Shown here: positions 7,581 to 17,729 of the stretch, piece by piece
How the letters are laid out: each line of letters begins with the position of its first letter
Position numbering within the stretch: position 1 is the stretch's first letter
Assembly: GCF_011387195.1 (NCBI RefSeq)
Contig: NZ_CP046919.1
Span: 372,001 to 436,000 of the forward strand
Source: Streptococcus ruminicola
GTDB taxonomy: Bacteria > Bacillota > Bacilli > Lactobacillales > Streptococcaceae
Length of the DNA: 64,000 nucleotides
Direction: 5' to 3'
The notes under the pieces: model-generated
The model's database searches: none
What the model saw: the letters and a program-made list of their open reading frames with translations, nothing else
What the model was told of the DNA's origin: nothing
Translations under genes and position numbers: made by a program

Positions 7581-9988
7581 TATTGTGCTTCTGGGTTTGG
7601 ATTGGTCATTAGAACTTTACGTGGTTTTGTTCCTTCGGCTGGTCCGATGACTCCTGCTGCTTCTAATTCATCCATCAAGCGAGTCGCACGGTTAAATCCG
7701 ACTGACAAACGACGTTGGAGCATTGAGGCGCTTGCCTTTTGAGTTTCAAGAACCAAAGCTTTAGCATCTTCAAAGAGTGGGTCACCTTCTTGTGAGCCAC
7801 CGCCTCCACCTGATTTCAAATCAGATTCAGACACTTCACCTGGATCAAAACTATCATCGTAATCTGCGTCAGCTTGATTTTTGATAAAGCCAACAATACG
7901 TTCAACATCATCATCTGATATAAATGAACCTTGCAAACGAACAGGGTGATTTTCATCAATTGGTTTAAAGAGCATATCACCACGTCCAAGAAGTTTTTCA
8001 GCACCATTTTCATCTAAAATCGTACGACTATCAGTTCCTGATGATACGGCAAAGGCTACACGTGATGGCACGTTTGCCTTAATCAAACCGCTGATGACAT
8101 CTACAGATGGACGTTGTGTCGCAAGAATCATGTGAATACCTGCTGCACGCGCCTTTTGTCCCAAACGAATAATCGCATCTTCCACTTCTTTGCTGGCAAC
8201 CATCATCAAGTCAGCAAGTTCATCGACGATAACCACGATAAGTGGCAATGGAATTTGTTTTTGCTCTGACTGTGCATTAAATTCTTCAACCTTGGCATTG
8301 TATCCTGCGATATTTCGCACACCAAAATGACTGAAGAGTTCGTAACGATTTTCCATTTCATCAACCACTTTTTGAAGCGCACGCGCTGCTTTTCGTGGAT
8401 TGGTTACCACAGGAATTAGCAAGTGTGGAATGTCATTATAAACAGACAACTCAACCATTTTAGGGTCAATCATCATAAACTTGACTTGGTCTGGGCGTGC
8501 TTTCATCAAAATACTTGCAATGATACCGTTGACGGCAACAGATTTACCTGAACCTGTAGAACCTGCCACAAGTAAGTGAGGCATACGAGCGAGGTCAAAG
8601 GTACGAGCAGTTCCATTAACAGCCTTACCAAGTGGGACTTCAAGAAGTTTATTTGGATCTGTGTCTGCTTGTTCCCAAAGCTCACGGAAAGTAACTGTAG
8701 CAATCTCTGAGTTTGGTACCTCAATACCAACTAACGATTTACCTGGAATCGGTGCTTCAATACGAACGTCTTTTGCTGCAAGGGCCAGTGCTAAATCGTC
8801 AGCCAAGTTTGAAATGCGGTTAACACGCACACCAACGGCTGGTTTCACTTCGTATTTTGTAACTGACGGACCGATTTCAGCTCGTTCAACCTTGACATCA
8901 ATTCCAAAACTATTAAAGGTATCTTCCAAGACCTTGATATTTCTACGGACAATGTTTTTTTCTTTTGACTGATTCTTCGGCTTATCAGGTGCAAATAAAT
9001 CAATGGTAGGAAGCTTATAAAGAAGATTTGCCTTAGCTGTGAAATCAACTTCCAATGGTTCCCCATCATCTTCTTGATCAAGCATTTCTTGCTCAGCTGG
9101 TGTCACTTCTGGTTCAAGATTTTCTTCAGAAGCTGCTTCTTTCAAACCTTCTGGCACATGCTCATAAGCCAAAATTTCAGGTTCAACTGCAGCATTTTCA
9201 GCTGGAATATTGTCAAACAACGATGCTTCATTGTCATCTGGACCATCTAAAATCTCACCAGTCTCTTGATCAACCGTCAACTGAGCCAAACGTTCTTCTT
9301 CGGCTTTTTGAGCTTTTTCTTGACGTTTTTGCTCGGCAAGCGCACGTTTTTCCTCACGTTTGACAAAGCGTTTTTGCTTTCTGATTTCATGTTTGGCAGC
9401 CCACTCTTGTGATTTTTCTTTGAAGAAATCAATGAGGTCATAAACTTCCCAAGGACTCATCAAAAAGAGTCCAAGAATGATGAAAAGTCCCCCAATCAAA
9501 AATGTGCCAACATTTGAAAAAAGAAAAGCAACGGGTTTGTATAAAACAGCACCAAACATACCGCCACCAACAAATTTAGTGACTTTGAACTTGACCAAAT
9601 CGCTAAAAATCAAACTAGCTGTTGTGGAGAAGATTTCCTTGCCACGAAAGGCTGATAGTGAAAAAAGGTAAGCATGCCATTCTAATAAGAGACCAATCAT
9701 GGTCACCACAAAACCGCCAATAAGTCCAGCCTGCTTGTGAAACCACTTAAATCCAAGAAAATAGAGTAGGACTGCAACCATCAACACGTAAGCCAAGCTT
9801 CCTACTGCTAGTCTCACAAGATTGTAAACCGTTATCCCAAAGATTCCCAAGCGAGCCATCGCAAAGAAAAAAATAACCGTTGTCACAATTGCTAAAATAA
9901 AGCGTTCCAGTGCCTTTTGTTTTTTTATTTCTGCTTTTGTCGGTCGCCGTGTTTTACGACCTTTTCTTCTACTTTTTGATTTTGCCAT
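7580..9988 (-). CDS. ftsK: DNA translocase FtsK/SpoIIIE
   Basis: An 802-aa septal DNA pump that moves chromosome ends during division. After a basic start ([12 protein letters not shown]) there are four to five membrane segments in the first ~190 residues, a charged linker of about 150 residues, the alpha/beta motor with Walker [10 protein letters not shown] near residue 470 and Walker [11 protein letters not shown] near 585, and a C-terminal gamma winged helix ([26 protein letters not shown]) that reads orienting DNA sequences. The extended -10 ends six bases before the ATG, so the mRNA is probably leaderless. It is transcribed alone, divergent from slrA. Confidence 0.97.
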   Translation of the reverse strand: MAKSKSRRKGRKTRRPTKAEIKKQKALERFILAIVTTVIFFFAMARLGIFGITVYNLVRLAVGSLAYVLMVAVLLYFLGFKWFHKQAGLIGGFVVTMIGLLLEWHAYLFSLSAFRGKEIFSTTASLIFSDLVKFKVTKFVGGGMFGAVLYKPVAFLFSNVGTFLIGGLFIILGLFLMSPWEVYDLIDFFKEKSQEWAAKHEIRKQKRFVKREEKRALAEQKRQEKAQKAEEERLAQLTVDQETGEILDGPDDNEASLFDNIPAENAAVEPEILAYEHVPEGLKEAASEENLEPEVTPAEQEMLDQEDDGEPLEVDFTAKANLLYKLPTIDLFAPDKPKNQSKEKNIVRRNIKVLEDTFNSFGIDVKVERAEIGPSVTKYEVKPAVGVRVNRISNLADDLALALAAKDVRIEAPIPGKSLVGIEVPNSEIATVTFRELWEQADTDPNKLLEVPLGKAVNGTARTFDLARMPHLLVAGSTGSGKSVAVNGIIASILMKARPDQVKFMMIDPKMVELSVYNDIPHLLIPVVTNPRKAARALQKVVDEMENRYELFSHFGVRNIAGYNAKVEEFNAQSEQKQIPLPLIVVIVDELADLMMVASKEVEDAIIRLGQKARAAGIHMILATQRPSVDVISGLIKANVPSRVAFAVSSGTDSRTILDENGAEKLLGRGDMLFKPIDENHPVRLQGSFISDDDVERIVGFIKNQADADYDDSFDPGEVSESDLKSGGGGGSQEGDPLFEDAKALVLETQKASASMLQRRLSVGFNRATRLMDELEAAGVIGPAEGTKPRKVLMTNPNPEAQ

Positions 9989-10003
9989 ACCCTTATTATA
10001 GCA
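9989..10003 (-). promoter_or_regulatory. Extended -10 predicting a leaderless ftsK mRNA
   Basis: Minus strand TGCTATAAT is followed by AAGGGT and then the ftsK ATG. With the usual -7 to +1 spacing the first transcribed base is the A of the start codon. AAGGG is one base from the ATG, too close to work as a Shine-Dalgarno. Confidence 0.6.
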
Positions 10004-10137
10004 TTTTTTAAGCTTTTAGGTTATTAGCGTAGATTTATGATAAAATGAAATAGCTAAATAACTTCAATAATTTTATTGACACTTTGTCACCATAAGGATT
10101 TACTGATATGACAACTATTTGTCAATAAGGAGGTATC

Positions 10138-10962
10138 ATGAAAAAACTATTGTCACTTGGTTTAACCGTCGTCTGCTTGGCTACTTTATCTGGTTGTGAA
10201 AACATGACCCGAGCCATTCGTGGAAATGATTATGTCGATGCTAAGACAGCAGCAAGTTCTTCTGCCGCGCAAGCCAGTGCCAGCGCATCATCATCAAAAG
10301 CATACCAAAAAAAGATTAAAAAAGCTCTTCAGGCAGATGCATCTGCTTTTCCTCAATTATCAACAGAGGTTGCTCAAAATGAAGCTGAAGTCATCATGCA
10401 TACCTCTAAAGGTGACATTACCATTAAACTATTTCCAAAACATGCACCACTTGCCGTGGAAAATTTCCTAACTCATGCTAAGAAAGGCTACTACGACAGT
10501 CTTCTATTTCACCGCGTGATTTCTGATTTTATGATTCAGTCTGGTGACCCTAAAGGAAACGGCACAGGAGGAGAGTCTATCTGGAAAGGTAAAGACAAGA
10601 AAATCGATTCTGGTAATGGTTTTGCTAACGAAATCTCACCTTACCTCTATAACATCCGAGGAGCTCTTGCTATGGCAAATGCTGGTGCTGATACCAATGG
10701 TAGTCAATTTTTCATCAACCAAAATCCAGCTGACCAATCTAGTCAGCTCTCAAGCGACAGCTATCCAAAAGCAATCATTGACGCTTATACCAAAGGTGGT
10801 AACCCAAGCTTAGATAAAAAATATACTGTATTTGGACAAGTTATCGATGGTATGGATGTTGTTGATGCTATCTCTAAAGTAGATACTGATAGCAACGACA
10901 AACCAACTAGCGATATTACCATTACTAAGATTGACATTGTCAAAGATTACAACTTTAAATAA
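10138..10962 (+). CDS. slrA: Cyclophilin-type peptidyl-prolyl isomerase lipoprotein (SlrA-like)
   Basis: A 274-aa surface lipoprotein. A signal peptide ends in the lipobox LSGC (Cys at about residue 20), followed by a Ser/Ala-rich linker and a cyclophilin domain from about residue 85 with FHRVISDFMIQSGDPKGNGTGG and FFINQNP. It is closely like the pneumococcal rotamase SlrA as I remember it, including the C-terminal NPSLDKKYTVFGQVIDGMDVVD. It should help fold exported proteins. AAGGAGG precedes the ATG. The tiny frame 10108-10128 (MTTICQ) ends in front of the ribosome site. It ends at a strong terminator. Confidence 0.93.
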   Translation: MKKLLSLGLTVVCLATLSGCENMTRAIRGNDYVDAKTAASSSAAQASASASSSKAYQKKIKKALQADASAFPQLSTEVAQNEAEVIMHTSKGDITIKLFPKHAPLAVENFLTHAKKGYYDSLLFHRVISDFMIQSGDPKGNGTGGESIWKGKDKKIDSGNGFANEISPYLYNIRGALAMANAGADTNGSQFFINQNPADQSSQLSSDSYPKAIIDAYTKGGNPSLDKKYTVFGQVIDGMDVVDAISKVDTDSNDKPTSDITITKIDIVKDYNFK

Positions 10963-10967
10963 TCCCT

Positions 10968-11003
10968 AAAAAATCAAGCTAGGACTTCCTGCCTTGATTT
11001 TTT
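10968..11003 (+). terminator. Intrinsic terminator of slrA
   Basis: AAAAATCAAG pairs with CTTGATTTTTT around a loop, six bases after the slrA stop codon. Confidence 0.85.
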
Positions 11004-11065
11004 TGCTTGTTTTCCTAAAATAATCCTATAATAACAAGCTTTCCACCTCACGGTTAAAAGATTTT

Positions 11066-11074
11066 TGCTATAAT
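11066..11074 (+). promoter_or_regulatory. Extended -10 of the DtxR-family regulator gene
   Basis: TTGCTATAAT, with TATAAT at 11069-11074 and the TG extension upstream; no good -35. The start codon lies 23 bases further, after a weak GAGATAAG ribosome site. Confidence 0.6.
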
Positions 11075-11097
11075 AGAAGAACAGAAAGCGAGATAAG

Positions 11098-11748
11098 ATG
11101 ACACCAAACAAAGAAGATTATCTAAAATGTATCCATGAACTAGGAGAAACTAAAACTAAGATAACCAATAAACGAATTGCTGCCTTAATGCAAGTTTCAG
11201 CACCAGCTGTAACTGAAATGGTCAAAAAAATGATTGCTGAAGGGCTCATCGTTAAGGATAAAGAGGTTGGCTACTACCTGACTAGAAAAGGCTTATTATT
11301 AGTCTCACAACTCTATCGTAAGCACCGCCTCATCGAAGTCTTTTTGGCTAACCACCTTCATTACAATGCCGATGAAATCCACCAAGAAGCTGAAGTCCTT
11401 GAACACACGGTCTCAACAATCTTCATCGATCGCCTAGAAGAAAAACTCAATTATCCTGAATTTTGTCCTCACGGTGGGACAATTCCTAAAAAAGGCGAAC
11501 TATTGATTGAAGTTCACAACCAAACACTAAGCCAGATTGAAGAACTTGGCACTTATCAAATCAGCCGTACTCACGACGAAGCTCATTTGTTAAACTACCT
11601 TGAAGAACACGGCTTAGCAATTAACGATACTGTTGAATTGGTTAAAGTTGATGACTATGCTAAGACACATACTCTTGCCTATCAATCACGACAACTCGTG
11701 ATTCCTGAACGAATCGCTGAACAAATTTATATTCAAAAAGTTGACTAA
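11098..11748 (+). CDS. DtxR/MntR family metal-dependent transcriptional regulator
   Basis: A 216-aa repressor of the streptococcal PsaR/SloR/MtsR type, which senses Mn2+ (or Fe2+) and controls metal importers. Residues 1-60 form a winged helix (EDYLKCIHELGETKTKITNKRIAALMQVSAPAVTEMVKKM), residues 65-140 the dimer and metal domain with RKHRLIEVFLANHLHY, the CPHGG motif at about 123-127, and the C-terminus an SH3-like (FeoA) domain. No metal transporter lies beside it, so targets are elsewhere. It is convergent with mtnN and shares a terminator. Confidence 0.93.
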   Translation: MTPNKEDYLKCIHELGETKTKITNKRIAALMQVSAPAVTEMVKKMIAEGLIVKDKEVGYYLTRKGLLLVSQLYRKHRLIEVFLANHLHYNADEIHQEAEVLEHTVSTIFIDRLEEKLNYPEFCPHGGTIPKKGELLIEVHNQTLSQIEELGTYQISRTHDEAHLLNYLEEHGLAINDTVELVKVDDYAKTHTLAYQSRQLVIPERIAEQIYIQKVD

Positions 11749-11760
11749 AATTCCATATTA

Positions 11761-11790
11761 AAAGCCTGAGGTACTTGCCTCAGGCTTTTT
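11761..11790. terminator. Bidirectional terminator, DtxR-family regulator / mtnN
   Basis: AAAGCCTGAGG pairs with CCTCAGGCTTTTT around a short loop, between two convergent stop codons. Confidence 0.85.
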
Positions 11791-11795
11791 CTGAC

Positions 11796-12488
11796 TTAAG
11801 CTAATTTTTCAAGAAATGTCATCAAGATTTTTGCTGATTGTTTACCAGCTTCCAAGATGAATTCATCAAATGTAATATTGGCATCATGCGCAGCCGTATC
11901 TGACATAGCACGAACAACGATGAATGGTTTGTGCAAATTGTGAGCAGCTTGCGCAATCGCAGCTCCTTCCATTTCAACAGCTTGAACTTCTGGGAAGCGT
12001 GCTTTAATCGCATCGATTTTATCTTGCCCAGCAATAAATGAATCACCTGTCGCAATCAAACCAATTTTGCTATCAATGTTAGCTTCCGTTAACACTTGTT
12101 CAAATGTTTTAACAAAGTTTTGGTCTGATTCAAAATAAAGTGGTTGCGCAGCCATTTGACCGTAATCATAACCAAAAGCTGTCACATCAACGTCGTGGTA
12201 GACTAATTTGTCAGCAACAACAACGTCACCAATCTTCAAACCAGAAGCTACTGCACCCGCTGAACCAGTATTAATCACAGCATCAACGCCAAAATGGTCA
12301 GAAAGAATGGCAACTGACATAGCTGACATAACTTTACCAATACCTGATTGAACAAGGACAACTTGATGGTTGCCTAGCTTACCTTCATAGTAAGTGTTTC
12401 CCAAAACATCATGTTCTGTTTTGTCACCAAGATTTTCAACAAGAAGTTTTAGTTCTTCTTCCATTGCGGCAATAATTCCAATTTTCAT
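11796..12488 (-). CDS. mtnN: 5'-methylthioadenosine/S-adenosylhomocysteine nucleosidase
   Basis: A 230-aa enzyme (Pfs) that removes adenine from MTA and SAH, recycling methyl-cycle products and feeding S-ribosylhomocysteine to LuxS. It begins MKIGIIAAMEEELKLL, contains the GSAGAV segment and the VQAVEMEGAAIAQ substrate motif, and ends with VVRAMSDTA containing the catalytic Asp. Full family length. Last gene of the nudF-macP-mtnN group; the ribosome site is weak, consistent with coupling to macP 68 bases upstream. Confidence 0.97.
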   Translation of the reverse strand: MKIGIIAAMEEELKLLVENLGDKTEHDVLGNTYYEGKLGNHQVVLVQSGIGKVMSAMSVAILSDHFGVDAVINTGSAGAVASGLKIGDVVVADKLVYHDVDVTAFGYDYGQMAAQPLYFESDQNFVKTFEQVLTEANIDSKIGLIATGDSFIAGQDKIDAIKARFPEVQAVEMEGAAIAQAAHNLHKPFIVVRAMSDTAAHDANITFDEFILEAGKQSAKILMTFLEKLA

Positions 12489-12556
12489 CTCAAAAATACA
12501 AGAGCAATACCAACTGTTATTTCCAAAGTTATTACTCCTGCTTCTCCTTCTAATTT

Positions 12557-12892
12557 TTATAGATTAAATACTGCGAAAAAGAGTGCAATCAATAAAACAA
12601 CAACTACAAACATAATCATGTTAAGTTTTCGTTGAAATTTACTGCGTTTCGCATTTTCAATTCGACGACTTTTGTAAACATGCTGATCGTCTTTTTTGCG
12701 GTCTTTCCATTTGTCCAAAACACCACGAGAGTCTTCATAATCCTCATAAGGATCATAGCTAGTCAAGGTGTCATACTGGTCTGTTCGGATGACCTTCGTT
12801 TCTTCATCATCTTCTAAGTAATTATCATCATAAAAGATTTCACCACGGTTAGCACGTTCGATTATCTCGTCTGTTAAAAGTGGTCTACCCAT
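12557..12892 (-). CDS. macP: MacP-type cofactor of class A penicillin-binding protein
   Basis: A 111-aa single-pass membrane protein. It opens with MGRPLLTDEIIERANRGE, contains the EDDEETKVI segment (in the pneumococcal protein a Thr here is phosphorylated by StkP), then VYKSRRIENAKRSKFQ and one C-terminal membrane helix (about residues 90-110). In pneumococcus MacP activates PBP2a. The sequence and the nudF-macP-mtnN order match that locus from memory. It starts 3 bases after nudF ends, so it is co-transcribed. Confidence 0.9.
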   Translation of the reverse strand: MGRPLLTDEIIERANRGEIFYDDNYLEDDEETKVIRTDQYDTLTSYDPYEDYEDSRGVLDKWKDRKKDDQHVYKSRRIENAKRSKFQRKLNMIMFVVVVLLIALFFAVFNL

Positions 12893-12895
12893 TTT

Positions 12896-13444
12896 TTATC
12901 CTCCAAAATGCAGAGCATAATATTGAAGGGCTATGATTGTTTTAGCATCTTCGATTGCTCCAGATTTGACCAAATCCATGCATTCTTGATAGCTTAATTC
13001 AAGAATTTCTAAAACTTCATCATCATCTTGTGGTCGTGGATTTGGCACTTTTTGCAAATGAGTTGCTTGATAAAGCTTAATTTTTTCATTGCAAAAACCA
13101 ATGGCAGTGTAAAACTCATGAATTTGTTTTAAATCGCCAGAGTATCCTGTTTCCTCTTCTAATTCACGCGCAGCGGCATCTTTCTCAGAGCCGTTTTCAC
13201 CAATTTCGAGCTTACCAGCAGGGATTTCATAAGAAACTTTTTCAATAGCCTTACGATATTGTTTAACCAAAATAATTTTATTCTCATCAGTTACAGCTAA
13301 AACAGCAACTGCTCCGCGGTGAAAAATCAATTCACGTTTAGCTTGTCCTAGATTATTTGGTAACTCAACATCATCGACAACAACTTTAATCACATGCCCA
13401 TCAAAAATCTCTGTTCGCTTGAGCGTTTTTTCTTCAAAATCCAT
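12896..13444 (-). CDS. nudF: NUDIX hydrolase, ADP-ribose pyrophosphatase type
   Basis: A 182-aa enzyme likely to split ADP-ribose into AMP and ribose 5-phosphate. The Nudix box runs from GKLEIGENGSE through AARELEEETGY at about residues 90-115; the N-terminal DDVELPNNLGQAKRE part is typical of NudF. The ATG at 13444 has AGGGAG 10 nt upstream; a TTG nine bases earlier is too near that site. It lies after the terminator that follows glmU, so nudF-macP-mtnN may have its own promoter. Confidence 0.92.
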   Translation of the reverse strand: MDFEEKTLKRTEIFDGHVIKVVVDDVELPNNLGQAKRELIFHRGAVAVLAVTDENKIILVKQYRKAIEKVSYEIPAGKLEIGENGSEKDAAARELEEETGYSGDLKQIHEFYTAIGFCNEKIKLYQATHLQKVPNPRPQDDDEVLEILELSYQECMDLVKSGAIEDAKTIIALQYYALHFGG

Positions 13445-13560
13445 ACTAAGCAATCTCCCTTAAAATATTTCCACATTAAATTTTACTACAAAGTCCCAAG
13501 AATTGCTATTCCAATACGCTTAAACTGCTGAAATATCCGTGAAATCTACTTAATTTTTCT

Positions 13561-13599
13561 AAAAAATAGTAAAAGAGGGTGAGCTTGTCATCCTCTTTT
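13561..13599 (-). terminator. Intrinsic terminator of glmU
   Basis: Minus strand AAAAGAGG/CCTCTTTT with an inner TGA/TCA pair, followed by an imperfect T run. It separates glmU from nudF. Confidence 0.6.
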
Positions 13600-13627
13600 C
13601 AAATGCCAAAAAGTTTAGCAAAAATGA

Positions 13628-15085
<1,458 letters not shown>

Positions 15086-15086
15086 C

Positions 15087-15095
15087 ATTATATCA
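15087..15095 (-). promoter_or_regulatory. Extended -10 upstream of glmU
   Basis: Minus strand TGATATAAT immediately before the terminator structure, with no recognisable -35. If used, transcription would start inside the 5' arm of the hairpin. Confidence 0.5.
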
Positions 15096-15139
15096 CATTT
15101 ACCGCCTCAAGGCTTAATTTTATAGCATCTGCACCTTAA

Positions 15140-16102
15140 CTACATGCTCTTAACAGCTGCTTCTAAAACTTCCATGACTAGACGGCTGTGGTCAAGTGCT
15201 AATTTTGTTGCTGCCATATCTTTGTGTTCGATAATGGCTTGAAAGGCTACAAACTCATCATGCATACGATGATTTAAGGAATTTTCGTTAATCATTGTCA
15301 TACTTTGACCGTTTAGGGCTAGAGACAATTCTGGCATACTGTTGGTTGGACCAAGAACGGCAATCGACCCTTTATTTCCTTGAATAGTTGACTTGATGTC
15401 AGCACTACAATCTTTAGCACCAATACAAGCAGCCTTGAAATGTCCATAATCCATAATCAAAATTCCTGAAGTGTCCACATCGCGTTCAACATTTGCCAAG
15501 TACTGAACTTTTTCAGGTTTACCAAACAAACCAACCACCAAATGAATGTTATAAATATTGAGGTCACGTAGTGCTCCGCCACCTTTTGCTGGGTCAAATG
15601 CTGGCGCAATTTCGCCACGTTTAAAGGCATCGTAACGAGATGAATATTGTGAGTAATTGCACTCGACAATCTTGATTTCACCAAGTTTTGAAAGATTAGC
15701 TTTGATAGAAGCAAAATTGCCAAGGTATTGGTTGGTAATGGCTTCAAGCAAAATTCGATTTTTCTGCTCTGCAATTTTTGCCAAATCTTCGAACTCAGCC
15801 AAAGTCAGCGTAAATGGCTTTTCACAAATGACGTGTTTGCCAGCTAGCAAAGCTTTTTTAGCGTAGTCATAATGCAAGTGATTTGGAAGGGCAACATAAA
15901 CCGTATCCACATCTGGATTTGCCAAAATGCTATCGTAGTCGCTGCTAGCTTGACTAATCGCATAAAGCTCAGCTAGCTTTTCAGCCTTTTCAATGCTGCG
16001 CGGTGTTGATAAAATCGCTGATAATTCGATTCCATTAATTTCTTTTAAAACTGGTAAAACCTCTTCAACGATTTTTCCTGTTCCTAAAATAGCTAATTTC
16101 AT
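15140..16102 (-). CDS. Gfo/Idh/MocA family NAD(P)-dependent oxidoreductase
   Basis: A 320-aa dehydrogenase. The Rossmann fold begins MKLAILGTGKIVEEVLPVL, and the family's EKPFTLTLAEF motif (catalytic Lys) is at about residue 95. The C-terminal half is the alpha/beta substrate domain with GGGALRDLNIYNIH. Substrates in this family are sugars, inositols or related polyols; nothing beside it specifies which. AGGAGG precedes the ATG. Transcribed toward glmU, 129 bases away. Confidence 0.9.
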   Translation of the reverse strand: MKLAILGTGKIVEEVLPVLKEINGIELSAILSTPRSIEKAEKLAELYAISQASSDYDSILANPDVDTVYVALPNHLHYDYAKKALLAGKHVICEKPFTLTLAEFEDLAKIAEQKNRILLEAITNQYLGNFASIKANLSKLGEIKIVECNYSQYSSRYDAFKRGEIAPAFDPAKGGGALRDLNIYNIHLVVGLFGKPEKVQYLANVERDVDTSGILIMDYGHFKAACIGAKDCSADIKSTIQGNKGSIAVLGPTNSMPELSLALNGQSMTMINENSLNHRMHDEFVAFQAIIEHKDMAATKLALDHSRLVMEVLEAAVKSM

Positions 16103-16184
16103 GGATTTCCTCCTAATTAATGTCTAAGCACAGTTTAACACAAGTTCGTTTTTCAAACTGATACTATAACAAGTAATTGTCATA

Positions 16185-16628
16185 CTAAAGTGTGGGATAG
16201 ACCACTTCAAATTCTTCAAGAACAATTTGACTATCACCGTTAAATGTCAGACCGTATTCATTGTAATAAGGTTTGAAAAAGTTCTCGTGGACATCACGCC
16301 AATAAGCTAATGTCCTATCACCTTCACCTTCTTTGAAAGCGTGCTCTGCTGACACCTGATTAAATGGCACAACAGAAACTTTCTTGATTTGAATGATACA
16401 AACTGCTTGGTCTTGACTGTCGAGAACCACATCATAAGACCCAACCTCAGGTAGCGGGTCATTATCAACAGCGTATAAATCATAAGCCGACGCTGTCGCT
16501 GTTTTTGTCCCGTCTAAAACCAATTGCGCTAATAAATCTGGCTGTGCTCCAAACTGCCAAGCATCAATGTCATCACCAATTGAGGGATTGATTTGCTTGT
16601 ATTCATTCCATAGTTCTTGTGCGTTCAT
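16185..16628 (-). CDS. ASCH domain protein
   Basis: A 147-aa cytoplasmic protein of the ASCH/YqfB-like family, a beta-barrel fold related to PUA domains and thought to bind RNA or modified nucleosides. Landmarks are the LVLDGTKTATASAYDLY segment, typical of ASCH, and the FNQVSAEHAFKEGEGDRTLAYWRDVHENFF stretch. The ATG at 16628 lies 6 nt after AGGAG; the ATG six bases earlier touches that site. No functional link to its neighbours can be seen. Confidence 0.88.
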   Translation of the reverse strand: MNAQELWNEYKQINPSIGDDIDAWQFGAQPDLLAQLVLDGTKTATASAYDLYAVDNDPLPEVGSYDVVLDSQDQAVCIIQIKKVSVVPFNQVSAEHAFKEGEGDRTLAYWRDVHENFFKPYYNEYGLTFNGDSQIVLEEFEVVYPTL

Positions 16629-16728
16629 GTTCATCTCCTATTCTTTTCTGTCTTACTTCAATTACGAGTTCGACAGAGAGTAGCCTATGGTTTTCTCCTC
16701 TTCATTTTGAAGCCTCCTTTTTATGCCT

Positions 16729-17427
16729 CTACTTCAAACTCCAGCCGCCGTCGATTTTGATGATTTCACCTTGCATTGATGTGGCTTTTCCTGATGCTAA
16801 AAATTCTGTCAAGTCAGCAATTTCTTCAGGCTTGCTCCAACGTCCAATTGGTGTTTCTTGGGCGACCCAGTCAGCTAATCCTCCAGGTTCAAAATCACTA
16901 GCTGTCATGGCTGTCTTAACCGCACCTGGTGCGATACCAAACACTTGAATCTTGTCTTTGGCGTAGTCAAGTGCAAGCTGGCGCGTGAAACCTGCAAGTG
17001 CATGCTTACTAGCTGTATAAGCTGCTCCGCCCCCACCTGCGATAAATGAAGCAATCGAGCACATGTTAATGATAATACCTGATTGCCTTTCAACCATTTT
17101 AGCTAAATAATAGCGAGTGATTTTGACTGTCGCAAAAAAATTTGCCTGAAACACACGCTCGAGTTCATCATCTGACACTTCAAGCAGTGGCTTATAAGCG
17201 TCGAGAATTCCAGCGGTGTTACACAAGATGTCCACGTCCTGAACAAAGTCGTAGAGCGCAGCTAAATCCGTCGTCAAATCTAACTGTAGAAAATGAAAGT
17301 TATCATCGTGAATCTCAGGCGCTTGCGACTTATCAACGCCGTATACCGCGCAGCCATTTTCCAAAAAAAGTCGCGCTTGCGCAAGTCCAATACCTGAACT
17401 CACACCTGTGATGAGTACTTTAGTCAT
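16729..17427 (-). CDS. Short-chain dehydrogenase/reductase (FabG-like)
   Basis: A 232-aa classical SDR. The dinucleotide site TGVSSGIG is at residues 7-14, the catalytic set is Ser in NMCSIAS and YTASK, and the C-terminus has GGWSLK. Substrate unknown; oxoacyl-ACP reductase is the generic name, but the gene is not in a fatty acid cluster. The ATG at 17427 overlaps the stop of the upstream DUF2829 gene by 8 bases, so translation is probably coupled. Confidence 0.88.
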   Translation of the reverse strand: MTKVLITGVSSGIGLAQARLFLENGCAVYGVDKSQAPEIHDDNFHFLQLDLTTDLAALYDFVQDVDILCNTAGILDAYKPLLEVSDDELERVFQANFFATVKITRYYLAKMVERQSGIIINMCSIASFIAGGGGAAYTASKHALAGFTRQLALDYAKDKIQVFGIAPGAVKTAMTASDFEPGGLADWVAQETPIGRWSKPEEIADLTEFLASGKATSMQGEIIKIDGGWSLK

Positions 17428-17656
17428 GAACTTCAACCCAGTCAGTAGCTAGGACGTCACACGGAGTTGGTGACCACATTGAAAAACCTTCGCCCTCACC
17501 TGATACATTGATGAGGAAGTATGGTGTCACTGGAAGTGCCACGCCGTTTTGTTCAATGCTATCAAATAACTGAACGTAGTTTTCTGCTCCGCCCCAACCA
17601 GTACGTACATATTTTTTCTTAGCCTTCAAACCAGGCAAAATTTCTTCAAAAGTCAT
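17420..17656 (-). CDS. DUF2829 family protein
   Basis: A 78-aa protein starting MTFEEILPGLKAKKKYVRTGWGG, with WSPTPCDVLATDWVEV at the end: the DUF2829 (Thoeris-anti-defence-2-like fold) signature common in phages and Firmicutes. Its cellular role here is unknown. AAGGAGAG lies just before the ATG at 17656. It is the first gene of a pair with the SDR enzyme, overlapping it by 8 bases. No other phage gene is near. Confidence 0.85.
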   Translation of the reverse strand: MTFEEILPGLKAKKKYVRTGWGGAENYVQLFDSIEQNGVALPVTPYFLINVSGEGEGFSMWSPTPCDVLATDWVEVHD

Positions 17657-17690
17657 TTTTCTCTCCTTGATAATTAATACCACTAGTATA

Positions 17691-17716
17691 CCAAAAAACG
17701 AGCTCTAAGGCTCGTT
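17691..17716 (-). terminator. Intrinsic terminator after the PadR-linked membrane gene
   Basis: Minus strand AACGAGC/GCTCGTT stem followed by six T. The flanking 27 bases are nearly identical to the terminator at 18981-19006. Confidence 0.75.
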
Positions 17717-17729
17717 TGGGTTATTATGA

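Noticed and set aside
17420-17656. Remnant prophage around the DUF2829 gene
   Set aside because: DUF2829 is common in phages, but no other phage gene, attachment site or compositional change is near.
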